A DNA stretch of 64,000 bases from Anisus vortex (Eukaryota; Mollusca; Gastropoda; Planorbidae), in NCBI GenBank assembly GCA_949126835.1, contig OX421500.1, positions 23,243,367 to 23,307,366 of the forward strand. Reading direction: 5' to 3'. The notes below the pieces were generated by a model, which was not told the origin of the DNA, searched no databases, and was given only the letters and a program-made list of their open reading frames with translations. The translations under genes and the position numbers were made by a program. The number at the start of each line of letters is the position of its first letter. The stretch's first letter is position 1. Below are positions 23,460-35,269 of the stretch, one piece after another.

Positions 23460-24734
23460 TTACCACTGTTTCGGTAGGACACCTTCAGACCATGATCGGT
23501 TTACGAGCTCCAAGAGTTTGCCCTTGCCAACAGCCCCAAGGTGAGTGATCAGCTCGTTGCTAATCCCATCCAGCCCTGGGGCCTTCTTCGCTTTGCACCG
23601 TCTCAAAACATAATCCAATTCTTGCCGAGTAAAGGGCACCGTGAATGTGCTAACCTCACCCTCTCCCGTCATGTGGCGTTCGTTTGCCTTCCGGACTTTA
23701 TCTAGCCCAGCAGACACACTCGTTTTTCCACCCTGCTTTCCAACACTCACGAAATGTCGGTTGAGCATCTCAGCCCACCTAGTATCCGATACCATGGGCC
23801 CTGCCCCTGCTCCTGCCAACGTAGCTGGTGCTTTCCTAGTTACCTCAGCTCGCTCAAGGTGGTTGATAAGGTTCCATGCCTGCCGGCTTTCGGCAAGGTC
23901 CAATCCAGCACATGTATCAGTCCATTTTGACAACTTTGCTTCCGCGATAGCCCCTTTCACTTCCGCCGTTAAACGGTTGTACTCTCGACGGCTCTTGGCC
24001 GTCTTCCGCCTGCTCGCGAGCTTGCGAGCAGCCCTCCTTTTGCGGACCAACTCTCCTAGGGCTTTTGTCCAAAACGGTCTGAACTTGCGCTTCTCATGTG
24101 ACCTTGGTATCGTCTTTCTGGCAACCCCTAGTATGGTTTTGACCATCGCACCATACACTGAGTCGATAGGTCCAGTCTCGATATGCACTTCTTCAAGAGC
24201 ACGATCGGTGTGCACTCTGTACTCGTCCCAGCGTGCCTTCGAGTAGATCCACTTCCTGGGCCCGGAAGGTTCTCTGCTTGCTTTTCCTATATTGATCGTG
24301 ACCAACACTGGCAAATGATCACTCCCAACATCACCCAAGACTTCCATAGAGGTGCTAGCAGCCAGATCAGCACTCACGAGCGTGAGATCCGGCCTCGATT
24401 CACTGACATTTCCCGTGTGGAAAAAGGTAGGTGGGGTATCGGTACCCTGTAATCGGATCAGCGTCGTAATGTTGCATAGCTCCTCCACCAGTCGTCCTGA
24501 GTTGTTGGCGACAGCATAGCCCCAGGCCGGTGATGCCGCATTGAAATCACCGCCAATAAAAGTGCGAGAAAGATATGCCTCCACGGTGAGGGCCCGCGCA
24601 CGGGCCCCCCTAAACCGGGAACACGAAACCCCTAGATGGGGCTTGTTGGATCTGTGCGCCGTATCACTAGTCGCAGGAGTCACCGTCGGGGATTGGCAGA
24701 ACGCGGTCTTATTGTGACTGACCTGACCAGCCAA
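23460..24734 (-). pseudogene. LINE endonuclease, partial
   Basis: The 424-codon frame has no reliable start, and the first 55 residues look unrelated. From about residue 57 it shows endonuclease blocks: FIGGDFNAASPAWG (metal-binding GDFNA), a SRPDLTLVS block and GDVGSDHLPVLVTI (catalytic SDH). It then runs through the linker into the first RT block (KAKKAPGLDGISNELI). The N-terminal endonuclease motifs are absent, showing 5' truncation. It ends at TAA 23460-23462, and the RT continues in another frame. Confidence 0.8.
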
Positions 24735-24918
24735 GGTGGGATTCCCCGGATATATGTCATGTACACCGGGACACAGGGTACCACCAGTCCTGGTTTTACT
24801 GCCATTACGTAGGCCTCTTTGGCCTCCAGTCTTCCAGGAATGCTCCCGTCTAGAGCGGCTAGATTTCCTGGCTGGCTGGCAGCTGCTTTTCTGCTTTTCC
24901 TTAGACCATCACGTCACA

Positions 24919-25075
24919 GTAGTCCAGAGTAAATCAACCGGGCAGTCTAGAGTAAACTAACCAGGTTGTTCTAACTAAACCAAGAACGTAGTCCAGAGTA
25001 AATCAACCAGGTAGTCTAGAGTAAACTAACCAGCTGGTTCTAACTAAATCAAGCATCTAGTCCAGGGTAAATAAA
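24919..25075. repeat. 69-bp minisatellite, right part
   Basis: Just over two copies of the same 69-bp unit as at 16105-17430, resuming in the correct register, followed by decaying copies to about 25180. This shows that the 7.5 kb between the two parts was inserted into an existing array. Confidence 0.9.
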
Positions 25076-25180
25076 CTAAATGGTTCTGACTAAAGTAAGA
25101 ATGCTTAGAAAAGTAACGAAGAAGTCCAGAGTAAAGCAAATATGTTTTCCGGAGTAAAGTAACCTGGTGGTTCTGAAGTT

Positions 25181-26107
25181 TGAATATATTACCTGTTTAC
25201 TATAAGACCTTTTAAATGGTCAGCTGGATCCCTATGTTGTATGTAGATTGCGTCACGTGACGACATTGATGGGCACTCACTGTGGTAGTTAAAGGGAGAT
25301 AAAGTGAATTCAATGTTGGTGCCGACAGTCGTGGTGAAAGGCATAGTTTCAGAACTTCGGATTTGTACAGCTCCAGACGTGATCCAAAATACTAGATCCT
25401 TAGTTGAAAAAAAAAATTAATCACAACGTACTATAAGTTTCCATCGGACATTAACTAATGCATAGATACAGTATTGTCGCACGATAGAAAAATTTTCGCG
25501 TCCATTTGAATAGCATAACTATCTATGTGTACATCGTAGTTTAACAGTGTGGTGCTAATGTGCTTGATCTTGTTAGCACATTTTTATGTTAAGGTTTGTT
25601 TTCAATATCACTACAAACCTTAATTTCAATATGTTTATGTTTATAGCGTTTTACTTTTACTTTGTGAATTTACTGTACAACCCAAAGCAGATAAAAAGGA
25701 AATGCGAGCCATTTCGCTTATTGGCATTAGAGCAAGCAAACTCTAGTCCCTGACGAAAGGAACGTGAATTGAATTGAATAAATGTTTTGAAGATTGCTTC
25801 AGTGATGCTATTTAACATTTTAAGTTGAATAACAGCATATTATATTTTATAACGAACATAAGAAATAATTTATAAAATTGCTTTTGGTTATATTGTAATA
25901 TTTTCTATATTCATATGTGCACTGAAGGTTGTAGTCACCTATTTCGTTAGCAGTATTTGCGTGTAATATATAATATATACATTTTCGCCTGTTGTTCGTT
26001 TAGTCTATTCTTTAACTATCGTCAGCGGGATATGCGATATACAAGTACTACTATAATATTAATTATTATTATTTTAGCACATTATGTATTAGTGTGTATC
26101 TTCTTAC
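25181..26107. other. Intronic or intergenic AT-rich stretch
   Basis: No further gene or element is recognised. This is the expected direction for the next amine oxidase exon, which should encode the third copper-ligand region (PHTED-type block), but I do not find that block here or further left in the window. Confidence 0.5.
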
Positions 26108-26306
26108 CTCATTTACTATTGTATCGTTGTCTTGATAAAAGTCCATAAATTTAACTGTTGGATTTGCTTTATCAAACATTCCATAGAATGAGCTGCTGCG
26201 TAGTTCAGAGTCCTTGTGTTTAGTTACAACAATCTGATGTTGAGCCCATGGCATAAATCCAACATTTGTTGGCATCACGCTAGTAGAAATATCTTCTAGC
26301 TGAATA
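26108..26306 (-). CDS. Copper amine oxidase, internal exon (third visible)
   Basis: On the minus strand, an acceptor (TTCCTAG) precedes 26306 and a donor (GTAAGA) follows 26108. The 199-bp exon completes the split codon of the previous exon with one base and then encodes exactly 66 residues, ending in phase 0. The product contains WAQHQIVVTKHKDSELRSSS and FMDFYQDNDTIVNE, the block of copper/topaquinone amine oxidases just before the exon that carries the last copper ligand. The family oxidatively deaminates primary amines, giving aldehyde, hydrogen peroxide and ammonia; animal members are usually secreted or membrane-anchored. The final exon is not visible in the window. Confidence 0.85.
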
Positions 26307-27196
26307 CTAGGAAGATACATTTTCATTTTAGGTCTTTTTAATTTTAAAGCTCATATGCTCATTGATACACATTATACAATGGTCATATTAAAAAATCGTT
26401 TAGCGTCGTAAATCTAATGAAATAATAATCATTATAAATTAGTATATATGATTCTGATATACATATATATGATAGGCCCCTATATAAAAATAAATATATG
26501 AAGATTCCACTAAAAAAACTTTTTGGTAAATTTCGAGTTATGACCCTTGTGTTATAATATGTCTCTCTAGATTGTGACCAACTCTCGTGATCTAAATTAT
26601 TCTAAATCGATCAAGTAACGGAGATATTAGACACAGAAAGAAACAACATCCTTTGATAAAAAGATGGATGTATGGTCCAATGTTTACTTTGATAAAACGT
26701 GCATACTCCTCATTGTTTTTGTCACGTGACGCAAATTGGCTAATCGTCTTTTTTCGTCGCTTCGCGTTGTTTATAATTATCATAGCAACATTGGCCGACT
26801 AGTAATTTTATCGGTAGGTTAAAAATGAAATAAAAAAAAAAAAACACAAATCCTAAATATTTGAAAAAAAATACATTAATAATTCGTGTAAAACAAAATC
26901 ATGAAAGAATTTATTCAAGCAATATTAATGTTGTTGGTGTCAATAATTGAAAAAAAAAAGCCTAGGCTAGTGGTTATAACAGCAAGAAAATAGATAAGCT
27001 TTATTCTAGGATTATGATTGAATGTTTCGATGACTTATAATGATCATTAAAAATAAATAAGGACATCATATCTACAGTTAAACGCTTTGTGAATGTAAAA
27101 ACTGTTAAAAGTCAATAATTTAAATTAAAATACCCACTTACATATCCCTAAGTCTAATGATTACGACTAGACACTGTTTTAGTTCTCCGATAGCAT
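26307..27196 (-). other. Amine oxidase intron, plain AT-rich part
   Basis: Nothing recognised. It contains a GTCACGTGAC palindrome near 26720 and long A tracts. It belongs to the 18.2-kb intron between 26307 and 44548. Confidence 0.6.
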
Positions 27197-27204
27197 AGGC
27201 CTAG

Positions 27205-28601
27205 CAGTAGCGTAGCCAGGGGGGAGCAGGGTGAAAGTCAAACTGATCCACTATATTATTTTTATAAGACAATTTATTTAGTGCCTTAGCAAGATCAAGA
27301 CCAAAAGAAAAGGAGCGTAATTTCGAAGATCATTAAAGCGTTTTATATTTATTAAAAAATTAACCGAATTGTTATTATCAGCTTTTAAAAAAAAAATCCA
27401 TTCATAGCTTATACAAAATTTCATTACTCAATTAATAGTTATCAACATTTGAATTTAGTTGTTAAGAAATTATTCTAGTACCGTAATAGATGTAAAGTCT
27501 TTATTGTTTGATCTCAGAAGACATTTACGTTAACATATTATAATTGTTTTAATGTGCTATATCTAAAGAAGATGCATACTGTAGTAAAGAGGAAGAGATA
27601 AGTAATAATTATACAAACTAGGTAGTTATTTAAATGTTTTAAAATGTGCATATATACATTCTTTAGTCATAAAATATTTATATATTTTTCAAATATATTG
27701 TAAAATTTGATCATTTTGGAGTTATATATTGTAAGCAATTAATTTTTTTAAAGGAAAGCAAAAAATAAACATATTAGAAATATTAATGTGAAGAAAGTAA
27801 AGAAAATGGGCTAATTGTCTCCCTTCAATTAAATTCTCCAAATTGGATGCTAGTGATAAACGAGTCAATAGTTTAAATATAACTAGTATACTTCTGAAAA
27901 TGCTCATCTATCTTAATTTACCTAAATTAGGGAAAGAGTTCAACGTTTTGAAATTGATTTAAACGGAAAGATATTATGTCCAGTTTCAATGCAAAACCAT
28001 TCCCGTTGTCCAACACTTCAATTGCTTTTGGACCCAGTCTTGTAAATTGAAGTTTATCTCGCTGAATCGCGTCGCCAAGTCGTGCAGAAACATTGGCTTC
28101 AACAGTCGATTCTCCTCATTCAATAACGGAATTTGTTCCTATTAAGATACATCTTAATTGCTTCCAGACAACAAAGAATATATCCAAGACTTTACCTATA
28201 CTCCGTATGACTTTCTTCTAGAAAAGATTTGAAAAACTATACAATTGACTATCTTAAGTCCAATGATGAGAGCATTGCATACAAACATTCCTGAACTAAA
28301 TCAGTCAACGTCCAGTGTGATTCGCATGTAGTTCGCCACGCAGCACCCACTAATTATGCTGACATACGTTGTTTTCACTTGCATTAAACAATATTCTTGG
28401 ATGTCTCTTGCGTGCCACTGAAAATCGTTCTGCGTGCCAAGTCTGGCACGCGTGCCTTAGGTTGCCGACCCCTGCTATAGAGCATTCGCGTTGATTCTAT
28501 AAATACTTTTCGATACTAGATGTTCATCCAAAATTGCTAAAAGTGGGGCTTTTTTTCTAAAATTTCGCTCCCCCTAGCGTCAAAACCTAGCTACGCCACT
28601 G
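27205..28601. mobile_element. Complete non-autonomous hAT element with 8-bp target duplication
   Basis: The left end begins CAGTAGCGTAGCCAGG and the right end, read inward, begins CAGTGGCGTAGCTAGG, giving 16-bp terminal inverted repeats with two mismatches. The same 8 bp, AGGCCTAG, flanks both sides at 27197-27204 and 28602-28609. This is the hAT signature, so both boundaries are firm. There is no intact transposase. A second, older hAT piece is nested inside (27950-28481). Confidence 0.92.
27950..28481 (-). mobile_element. Nested hAT-Charlie-like fragment
   Basis: Read on the minus strand from 28481 the sequence begins CAGGGGTCGGCAACCTAAGG and continues GCACGCGTGCC, a typical hAT (Charlie-like) end. 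Further left on the same strand, broken frames contain a stretch like LKPMFLHDLATRFSEINFNL, similar to hAT transposase-derived proteins. The other end is not found. Decayed and truncated. Confidence 0.6.
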
Positions 28602-28816
28602 AGGCCTAGGCTATAACATAAGGAAGAAAGCATTCAAGCTCGCTTCAAAACATTTTATGGCTGTGTTTGGCACAACCTAATAATAAAAACTTACTTAACA
28701 GGCTAGTTACAATTATTCTAGATCTTTAACACTATTTTAAATATTCATATGCAAGTTGCATTCGCTATTCCATTATGATGTAGGGTAGGACCAGACTAGA
28801 TCTTATTAAGCCTTCT

Positions 28817-28820
<4 letters not shown>

Positions 28821-28855
<35 letters not shown>
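28821..28855. repeat. Poly-T tract, 35 bp
   Basis: An uninterrupted run of T. It could be the tail of a minus-strand retroposed sequence, but no body is recognised next to it. Confidence 0.9.
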
Positions 28856-28857
<2 letters not shown>

Positions 28858-28984
28858 GCTTTACATAATAAGACGTAGGCCTCAATGTAATATAGATCTA
28901 TGCGTGGGAAACATATGCCTATAGAATCTAGTTTTATCATTATTAATTTTGATTTTATATTTTCTTATTTCTAAATGTTAACAC

Positions 28985-29200
28985 AATAATGAGGGTATGT
29001 GCGGGTAGAATTACCCAAATGTTTAGAGAGAGAAATATTAGCATGGGGGTGGGGGCCCTGCAAATTTTTTTTTACGGACAGTCCTTTGTGGGCCCCTGCA
29101 AAAAAAGTTTTCGGACACTCCTTTGGGGGCCCCCCTCAAGTATGGGACCGGGGGACTTTCGAATTTGGACCCCCCTCCCCCTCCCCTAGCTACGCCACTG
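28985..29200. mobile_element. hAT fragment, right end only
   Basis: The segment ends CCTAGCTACGCCACTG at 29185-29200, the same terminal repeat as the complete element at 27205-28601. Inside it, two imperfect copies of GGGCCCCTGCAAA...TTTCGGACA lie in tandem. No left end or target duplication is seen. Confidence 0.6.
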
Positions 29201-29325
29201 CATGAGATCACAGTAGGGAATTATTATAATCTAACATTAAGAATCACTCACATAAGACCAATTAGGAAATGCTGAGGTAATGAATACTAAAAAAAAATAT
29301 ACCTATCCACATAAACGTGTTTTTT

Positions 29326-29481
29326 TTTAGTATTACTCTGACCATTTTTTAGTATTACTCTGACCATTTTTCAGTATTACTCTGACCATTTTTTAGTATT
29401 ACTCTGACCATTTTTTAGTATTACTCTGACCATTTTTTAGTATTACTCTGACCATTTTTTAGTATTACTCTGACCATTTTT
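29326..29481. repeat. 22-bp minisatellite, about 7 copies
   Basis: The unit is ATTTTTTAGTATTACTCTGA plus CC, nearly perfect, with a single C variant near 29372. Confidence 0.93.
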
Positions 29482-30129
29482 GATGTGAACATCAGCGAAG
29501 CATATGTTTATTCCAATGACCAATGTAGATTATGAGATGAAAACACACTTGTGTCTTACTCGTGACTACGGAAATATTGCGAAGCGTATGGAGTAGATGG
29601 AGGGGGGGGGGGGCTTCTCTGTCAATGGAATTGCTAGATGCATTATTCGAATGTGCAGCTACAGATAATTTATGTCGAAAAACAAAACACCGCTGCCTTA
29701 GCATACATTTAGAAAAATGTTTATGGTTAGCGTTATGTAATTTTATTAAAGTGCAGTCTCAGAATACGAACCAAACTGAACGAACCTATCACACACTTAT
29801 AAGAACCAAATTTACCTTGTTTTTACATTACTAGTCAACGTATTCTGCTTTGCAAGAAATACTTAGATGTATTTTTATGTGTTTTAAAAGCTTTTTGAGA
29901 GCAATATAATTATTGTCACCGTCATCTCTTTCCCAACAGGTTTACATAATATATTAATGCGTGGTAAATAAGAATAACAATACTTTGTGTAATAAAACTT
30001 CATCTGTCAACCTAACACCCCTCTCACAGCCTCCACTTCTGCTTTGATCTTGCATAGGCTAATTAACAGTTTAACTTTCATGGCCCCACTTCCTGCCTAT
30101 CTCACATCTCCCTTTCCAAGCAGAATACA

Positions 30130-31500
30130 GTCGCTAGTGTCTAATATAGACAAATAGTATTTTTTAAAATAAACATTAGAAAGATCGCTAGTGTCTAATA
30201 TAGACAAATAGTATTTTTTAAAATAAACATTAGAAATATCGCTAGTGTCTAATAAAGACAAATAGTATTATTTAAAATAAACATTAGAAAGATCGCTAGT
30301 GTCTAATATAGACAAATAGTATTATTTAAAATAAACATTAGAAAGATAGCTATTGTCTAATATAGATAAATAGAATTTTTTTAAATAAACCTTAGAAAGA
30401 GCGCTATTATTTAATATAGACAAATAGTATTTAAAAAAAAAAACATTAGAAATATCGCTAGTGTCTAATATAGACAAATAGTATTTTTTAAAATAAACAT
30501 TAGAAAGATCGCTAGTGTCTAATATAGACAAATAGTATTTTTTAAAATAAACATTAGAAATATCGCTAGTGTCTAATAAAGACAAATAGTATTATTTAAA
30601 ATAAACATTAGAAAGATCGCTTGTGTCTAATATAGACAAATAGTATTATTTAAAATAAACATTATAAAGATCGCTACTGTCTAATATAGACAAATAGTAT
30701 TATTTAAAATGAAAATTAGAAAGATCGCTAGTGTCTAATATAGACAAATAAAATTTTTTAAAATAAACATTAGAAAGATCGCTACTGTCTAATATAGACA
30801 AATAGTATTATTTAAAATGAAAATTAGAAAGATCGCTAGTGTCTAATATAGACAAATAGAATTTTTTTAAATAAACATTAGAAAGATCGCTAGTGTCTAA
30901 TATAGACAAATAGTTGTTTTTTTTAAATAAACATAAGAAAGATCGCTAATGTCTAATAAAGACAAATAGTATTTTTTTAAAATAAACATATGCAAGATCG
31001 CTAGTGTATAATATAGACAAATAGTATTTTTAAAAATAAACATTAGAAAGATCGCTAGTGTCTAATATAGACAAATAGTATTTTTAAAAATAAACATTAG
31101 AAAGATCGCTAGTGTCTATTATAGACAAATAGTATTTTTTAAAATAAACCTTAGAAAAATCGCTAGTATTTAATATAGACAAATAGTATTTTTTAAAATA
31201 AACATTAGAAAGATCGTTAGTGTCTAATATAGACAAATAGTATCTTTTAAAATAAACATTAGAAAGATCGCTAGTGTCTAATATAGACAAATAGTATTTT
31301 TTTAAAAAAACATCAGAAATATCGCTAGTGTCTAATATAGACAAATAGTATTATTTAAAATAAAAATTAGAAAGATCGCTAGTGTCTAATATAGACAAAT
31401 AGTATTATTTAAAATAAACATTAGAAAGATCGCTATTGTCTAATATAGACAAATATTATTATTTAGAATAAACATTAGAAAAATCGCTAGTGTCTAGAGT
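30130..31500. repeat. 54-bp minisatellite, about 25 copies
   Basis: The unit is GCTAGTGTCTAATATAGACA, then AATAGTATTTTTTAAAATAA, then ACATTAGAAAGATC. Blocks of three or four consecutive units recur as a group (30128-30330 and 30450-30660 match in variant order), which shows higher-order duplication. Minus-strand frames reading SILDTSDLSNVYFKKYYL are repeat artefacts. Confidence 0.93.
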
Positions 31501-32422
31501 CTAGTCAGTACATCGGCGCTACTCCTGAGCTAGTGGATAGAGATCAAGGAAAATAAGAATGTAATTATTTTCTGGATAAGACTTATTTCATATGCAAGAA
31601 CAAACAAATGTAAGCTATCTTTCTTCCCGGTCGTCATCCGGATATGGAGTGTGTTGTCTGAACCAGCCAATAACTTAAAATCATGTATAAAATAAAATTA
31701 AAATGCTAAACGAGACTCAAGCCAAGAATTAGCTAATGGCGCATTAATCTTTTGTATACAATAAGCATCTGTTACATCAAAGACTGTAAAATATAGACCG
31801 TTTGCTTCAATATATCTGCTATTTGCAGGCTCAAAAGACTTATTTTCGGAATTCCCGATTCCCTTTGGTATTCAACCTACTTACACCAGAAATGCTTACA
31901 TTATCTGTAGGTCTATTAATTAACGGATACTAATGATATTATCCTAAACCTATAAACACCGAAAAACTTTTTTTTAATGTTACTACGTCCCTAGCTTGTT
32001 AAAAGATTGTTTCAAGCTACAGAAATACTGAACACCGAACCGAACACAGGGTCCACCGAACCAAATCCGAACTTCAAAAAATGGGTTTGATTCCCATCTC
32101 TAGTCTAGGTAAGGCATGTCTAATACACACAATACTCAAATTAAAAAAAATATTTAAAAACAAATTAACCATGATAAAACTATAAGAATATGTTCTTACT
32201 TCTTAAATATTACATCTAATTATGGAACATAGTTAAAGGTAAATCAGATCTACATAACTGTATAGATCTGTTCTGAGCACTTGTTTATGTATGTTTAAAA
32301 CAATACTAGTTTAATAGTTGCAATAAACGTTTTAAGGAAGTTTTTATTGTTTGGTTGTTTAAAACACAGTCATTTTAAAGCAAAACTATTTTTTTTTCTC
32401 CCATGTGGTTTAGTCATTATAT

Positions 32423-32424
<2 letters not shown>
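31501..32424. other. Intron sequence without recognised features
   Basis: No gene. Around 32030-32110 there is a GAACACCGAACCGAACA...GGGTTTGATTCCCATC stretch that may be a degraded transposon end, but no partner end is seen. Confidence 0.5.
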
Positions 32425-32488
<64 letters not shown>

Positions 32489-32980
32489 GAAGCTTATATA
32501 GCGCATATCCCGCAATCAGTTCTATGCGCTTAACAATTGCAGACGATGATAACAATAACAGGCACATATTTAATAATGTGAATGAGCTAGGAGTCCATAA
32601 GTAACAGGTGCGTCTTGAGTCCGGTCTTGAAAATGTTAAAGTTCGAGCTTTGTTGCAGCTGGAGTGGCAGGGTGTTCCATGCGGAGGGGCCGGAGTAGGT
32701 GAAGGCCCGCTGACCAGCTGTCACGAGTTTTGTCTGCGGGATCGTCAAATTGAGTTTGTCCGCAGCCGATCGAAGGCGTGGTTTTGTATAGATTTCCAGA
32801 CAGGAAATTAGGTAATCCGGGGCAGAGTCATTGAGGCATTTATAGCATAGAGATGCCAGTTTATATGAAATTTCTATTTTGAATAGGGAGCCAGTGCAGA
32901 GAGTAGAGCAGAGGTGAGATATGGTCAGACTTCTTCTTCTTTAGGATTAGTCTGGCAGCGCAGTTACGGACGCGTTGGAG

Positions 32981-34113
32981 TCATTGAATGGAAGAGGAAG
33001 GAAGGCCGGCCAGAAGAGAGTTACAGTAGTCCAAACGAGAGAAGAGGAGAGTGATGACGAGCTTGGTACAAGCTTCCGGAGTGAGGTAGCGACGGATAGT
33101 TGCAATACGTCGCAGGTGAAAAAAGCTGGTTTTAATGAGGAAGGAGATGTGGGGTTGCATGGACAGAGTGGAGTCCAGAAACATGCCGAGGCTATTTACA
33201 GTTGAGGAGAAAGGCACAGTAGCGTCACCCAACTGGAGGTCAGTCACGCTGAGGGAAGCAAGCTTCTGTCTCGTTCCTACGAGTAGGGCTTCGGTCTTAT
33301 CGCTGTTGAGCTTCAACTTGTTTTCTGTCATCCAGTTCTTGATGTCCACGAAACAACAGGAGATAGAAGCAATGAGCTCGTCGATGTCCTCAGGCTTGGC
33401 GCTGTTTAGGAGCTGGGTGTCATCAGCGAAAAAGTGATAATTAAGGTTGTGTCGCTCGATGACATGGGAAAGGGTTGGGTGTACAAAGTGAAAAGGACTG
33501 GGCTGAGGACGGACCCCTGTGGTACACCATAGCGGACGGTGACGGGCTGGGAGGACAAAGATTCAGTAGTGACGGTCTGGGAGCGACCCTCAAGGTAGCT
33601 CTTGAACCAGGATAGGGCGATATCGCGAAAGCCAAACGTGAAGCTGAGGCGATCGATGAGTAGGTGGTGGTCGATCGTGTCAAAGGCGGCGGACAAGTCC
33701 AATAACACAAGGGCAGAGACGAGACCTCTGTCTGCGGCGTTCAGGAGGTCGGTGGTGATCCGCAGTAGCACTGTCTCAGTGCTGTGATTGGGGCGGTATG
33801 CCGACTGGAACACGGGCATAAGCGAGTTCAGGGACAGGTGGACATTCAATTGCTCAAGGATGACACGCTCTAGTAGCTTGGAAAGGTAAGGGAGGTTGGA
33901 TACTGGACGGTAGTTCTGGCATTCAATCACATCAAGTCCGGATTTCTTCAAGAGTGGGCGGACGATGGCGGATTTAAAACAGTTAGGAACGATGCCTGTG
34001 GAGAGGGAGGTATTAATGGTATCGGTGATGTACGGCAGGAGCTTGTCCAAGCACTGGGTGAACAGAAAGCCTGGCAGAGGGTCAAACTCGCAGGTCTTGA
34101 TGGGGGACTTCAT
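32981..34113 (-). pseudogene. CR1/L2 LINE reverse transcriptase
   Basis: Frame 34113-33406 contains VIECQNYRPVSNLPYLSKLL, FQSAYRPNHSTETVLLRI, LVLLDLSAAFDTIDHHLLI (first catalytic Asp) and YGVPQGSVLSPVLFTLY, all standard RT blocks of this group. The frame breaks near 33460. The FFADD catalytic box is read in a different frame at about 33417-33431. Frame 33349-32981 then gives the C-terminal domain (LFSRLDYCNSLLAGLP). At least two frameshifts. Confidence 0.87.
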
Positions 34114-34336
34114 AATGATGCGCTTAACATGGTCGATGGTGACAGGTTGAAAGCAGGTGAGAGGGGAGCCAGAGAAGGCGGGAGAGGGTGGGGATGGGCG
34201 ATAGGCATCATGATCCAGAGATCTGCGCAGATTCTCTATCTTCTCCTTAAAGTGCTCTGAGAGAGTTCTGGGAGGTCCACGGGTGGGTGTGTGGTGGGTA
34301 GGGGTGAGGAGGGTCAGGAGCCGAGGAGGGTGGACA

Positions 34337-34999
34337 TTATAGAGAAAAGCTCCTTGGACGACGAGGCTTGCGTGATGCGGTTGTGGTAGTGCTGGACCTT
34401 GGCGGCAGTGCTGGCTTCCGTGACGCGGAGCCGCATGTCCCTGAAGATCTGGCGGTGGATCTCAAGGCCGAAGAGTCGCCAAGTGCGCTCGGCCCGTCGT
34501 CATTCGTGCTAGGCGGCTTTGACGTCGTCGGAAAACCAAGGAGCTGGCGGTCGCTCAGAAACTGCACACAAAGATGGCGGAGCGTGCTTGTCGAGTAGCT
34601 GGCTTAGAGTCAGGGCGAAAAAGGAAGCATGGTCAGAAGAGGGGTGGCACTGAGCCAGCAGCAAGGCAGCCTCGTTGCCAAAGGTATCAGTATCTATGGC
34701 TCGCAGCTTACGGCGGGTGACAATCTTGCATTTCTTCACCGGTCTTGTTATATTGACAATGAAGCAGATGGCAGAATGGTCAGAGACAAGAAGGTTGCTG
34801 GCGACTAGGCTGGAGACGAGGTTGTCAGAGGGTCTGGTGACGATCCAGTCGAGGATGTGACCACGGAAGTGGGTGGGGAATGGGACGACCTGATCAACAC
34901 TGTAGTTGTCGAATAGTGCACGTGCGCGTTTGGTGTTGGCATCAGAGGGACAGTCCCAGTGTATGTTGAATTTACAGATGTGTAGGCCTTTTTAAACCC
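34337..34999 (-). pseudogene. CR1/L2 LINE endonuclease C-terminal part
   Basis: Broken frames contain HILDWIVTRPSDNLVSS followed by VSDHSAICFIVN, the last endonuclease blocks (SDH). They continue into LLDKHAPPSLCAVSERPPAP and WFSDDV, the usual linker to the RT. Nothing of the N-terminal endonuclease is present, so the copy is truncated at about 34999. Confidence 0.75.
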
Positions 35000-35269
35000 C
35001 ATTTATTGCCTTTTTAATAGTTTTTACTTTTACCAAGCGACTTATTATAAGTATTAGCCTATGCCATTTCTTATCTTTAAAGAACATATTAGATAAGATA
35101 AAGATTAAATCATGATTCATAAAGCGCGGTCACTAATCCTTAGGCTCTTATTTTAATAGCTTTCCGCTCTAAACATAAAAATTACTTAAATGACACCTAA
35201 CAAGATAAATGTGACTAGACCCGTTTTTTTTTTTGTAGTCTTCGCACACACATATATATCCTATACTAT

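Larger units (their letters stand above)
21199..24850 (-). mobile_element. Decayed LINE with endonuclease, RT and RNase H (I-like)
   Basis: A leftward non-LTR retrotransposon keeps the order apurinic-type endonuclease (23460-24734), reverse transcriptase (22097-23453) and RNase H (21199-22383). It is spread over several frames, so it is dead. The presence of RNase H after the RT, with a CCHC-type Cys/His cluster at the C-terminus, is typical of the I/Nimb/Ingi group. The finer clade is not assigned. The 5' end is truncated within the endonuclease and abuts the 69-bp array near 24918. Confidence 0.85.
17431..24918. mobile_element. Compound insertion splitting the 69-bp array
   Basis: The 69-bp repeat stops mid-unit at 17430 (ending CATAGT) and resumes mid-unit at 24919 (starting GTAGTCC), so about 7.5 kb appears inserted. 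The inserted block begins TGTGGCGTT and ends GTCACA. The flanks share the last four bases TAGT, possibly a 4-5 bp target duplication. The first 38 bp form a hairpin (TGTGGCGTT at 17431-17439, AACGCCACA at 17460-17468). TG...CA ends with a short duplication resemble LTR elements, but no second LTR is found. The content is mixed (THAP scrap, tandem array, LINE), so it may be several nested events. Confidence 0.55.
32425..34999 (-). mobile_element. 5'-truncated CR1/L2-type LINE with (ATT)n tail
   Basis: This leftward LINE has the end of the endonuclease (34337-34999) and the RT (about 32981-34113). Its 3' region reads GGGATATGCGCTATATAAGC and ends in an (ATT)n tail, seen here as (AAT)n at 32425-32487. 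A short microsatellite tail in place of poly-A is characteristic of the CR1/L2 group. Several frameshifts show it is dead. It lies inside the amine oxidase intron, in the same orientation as that gene. Confidence 0.85.

Noticed and set aside
32608..34860. Plus-strand frames through the CR1/L2 LINE
   Set aside because: They are shadows of the minus-strand reverse transcriptase and endonuclease.
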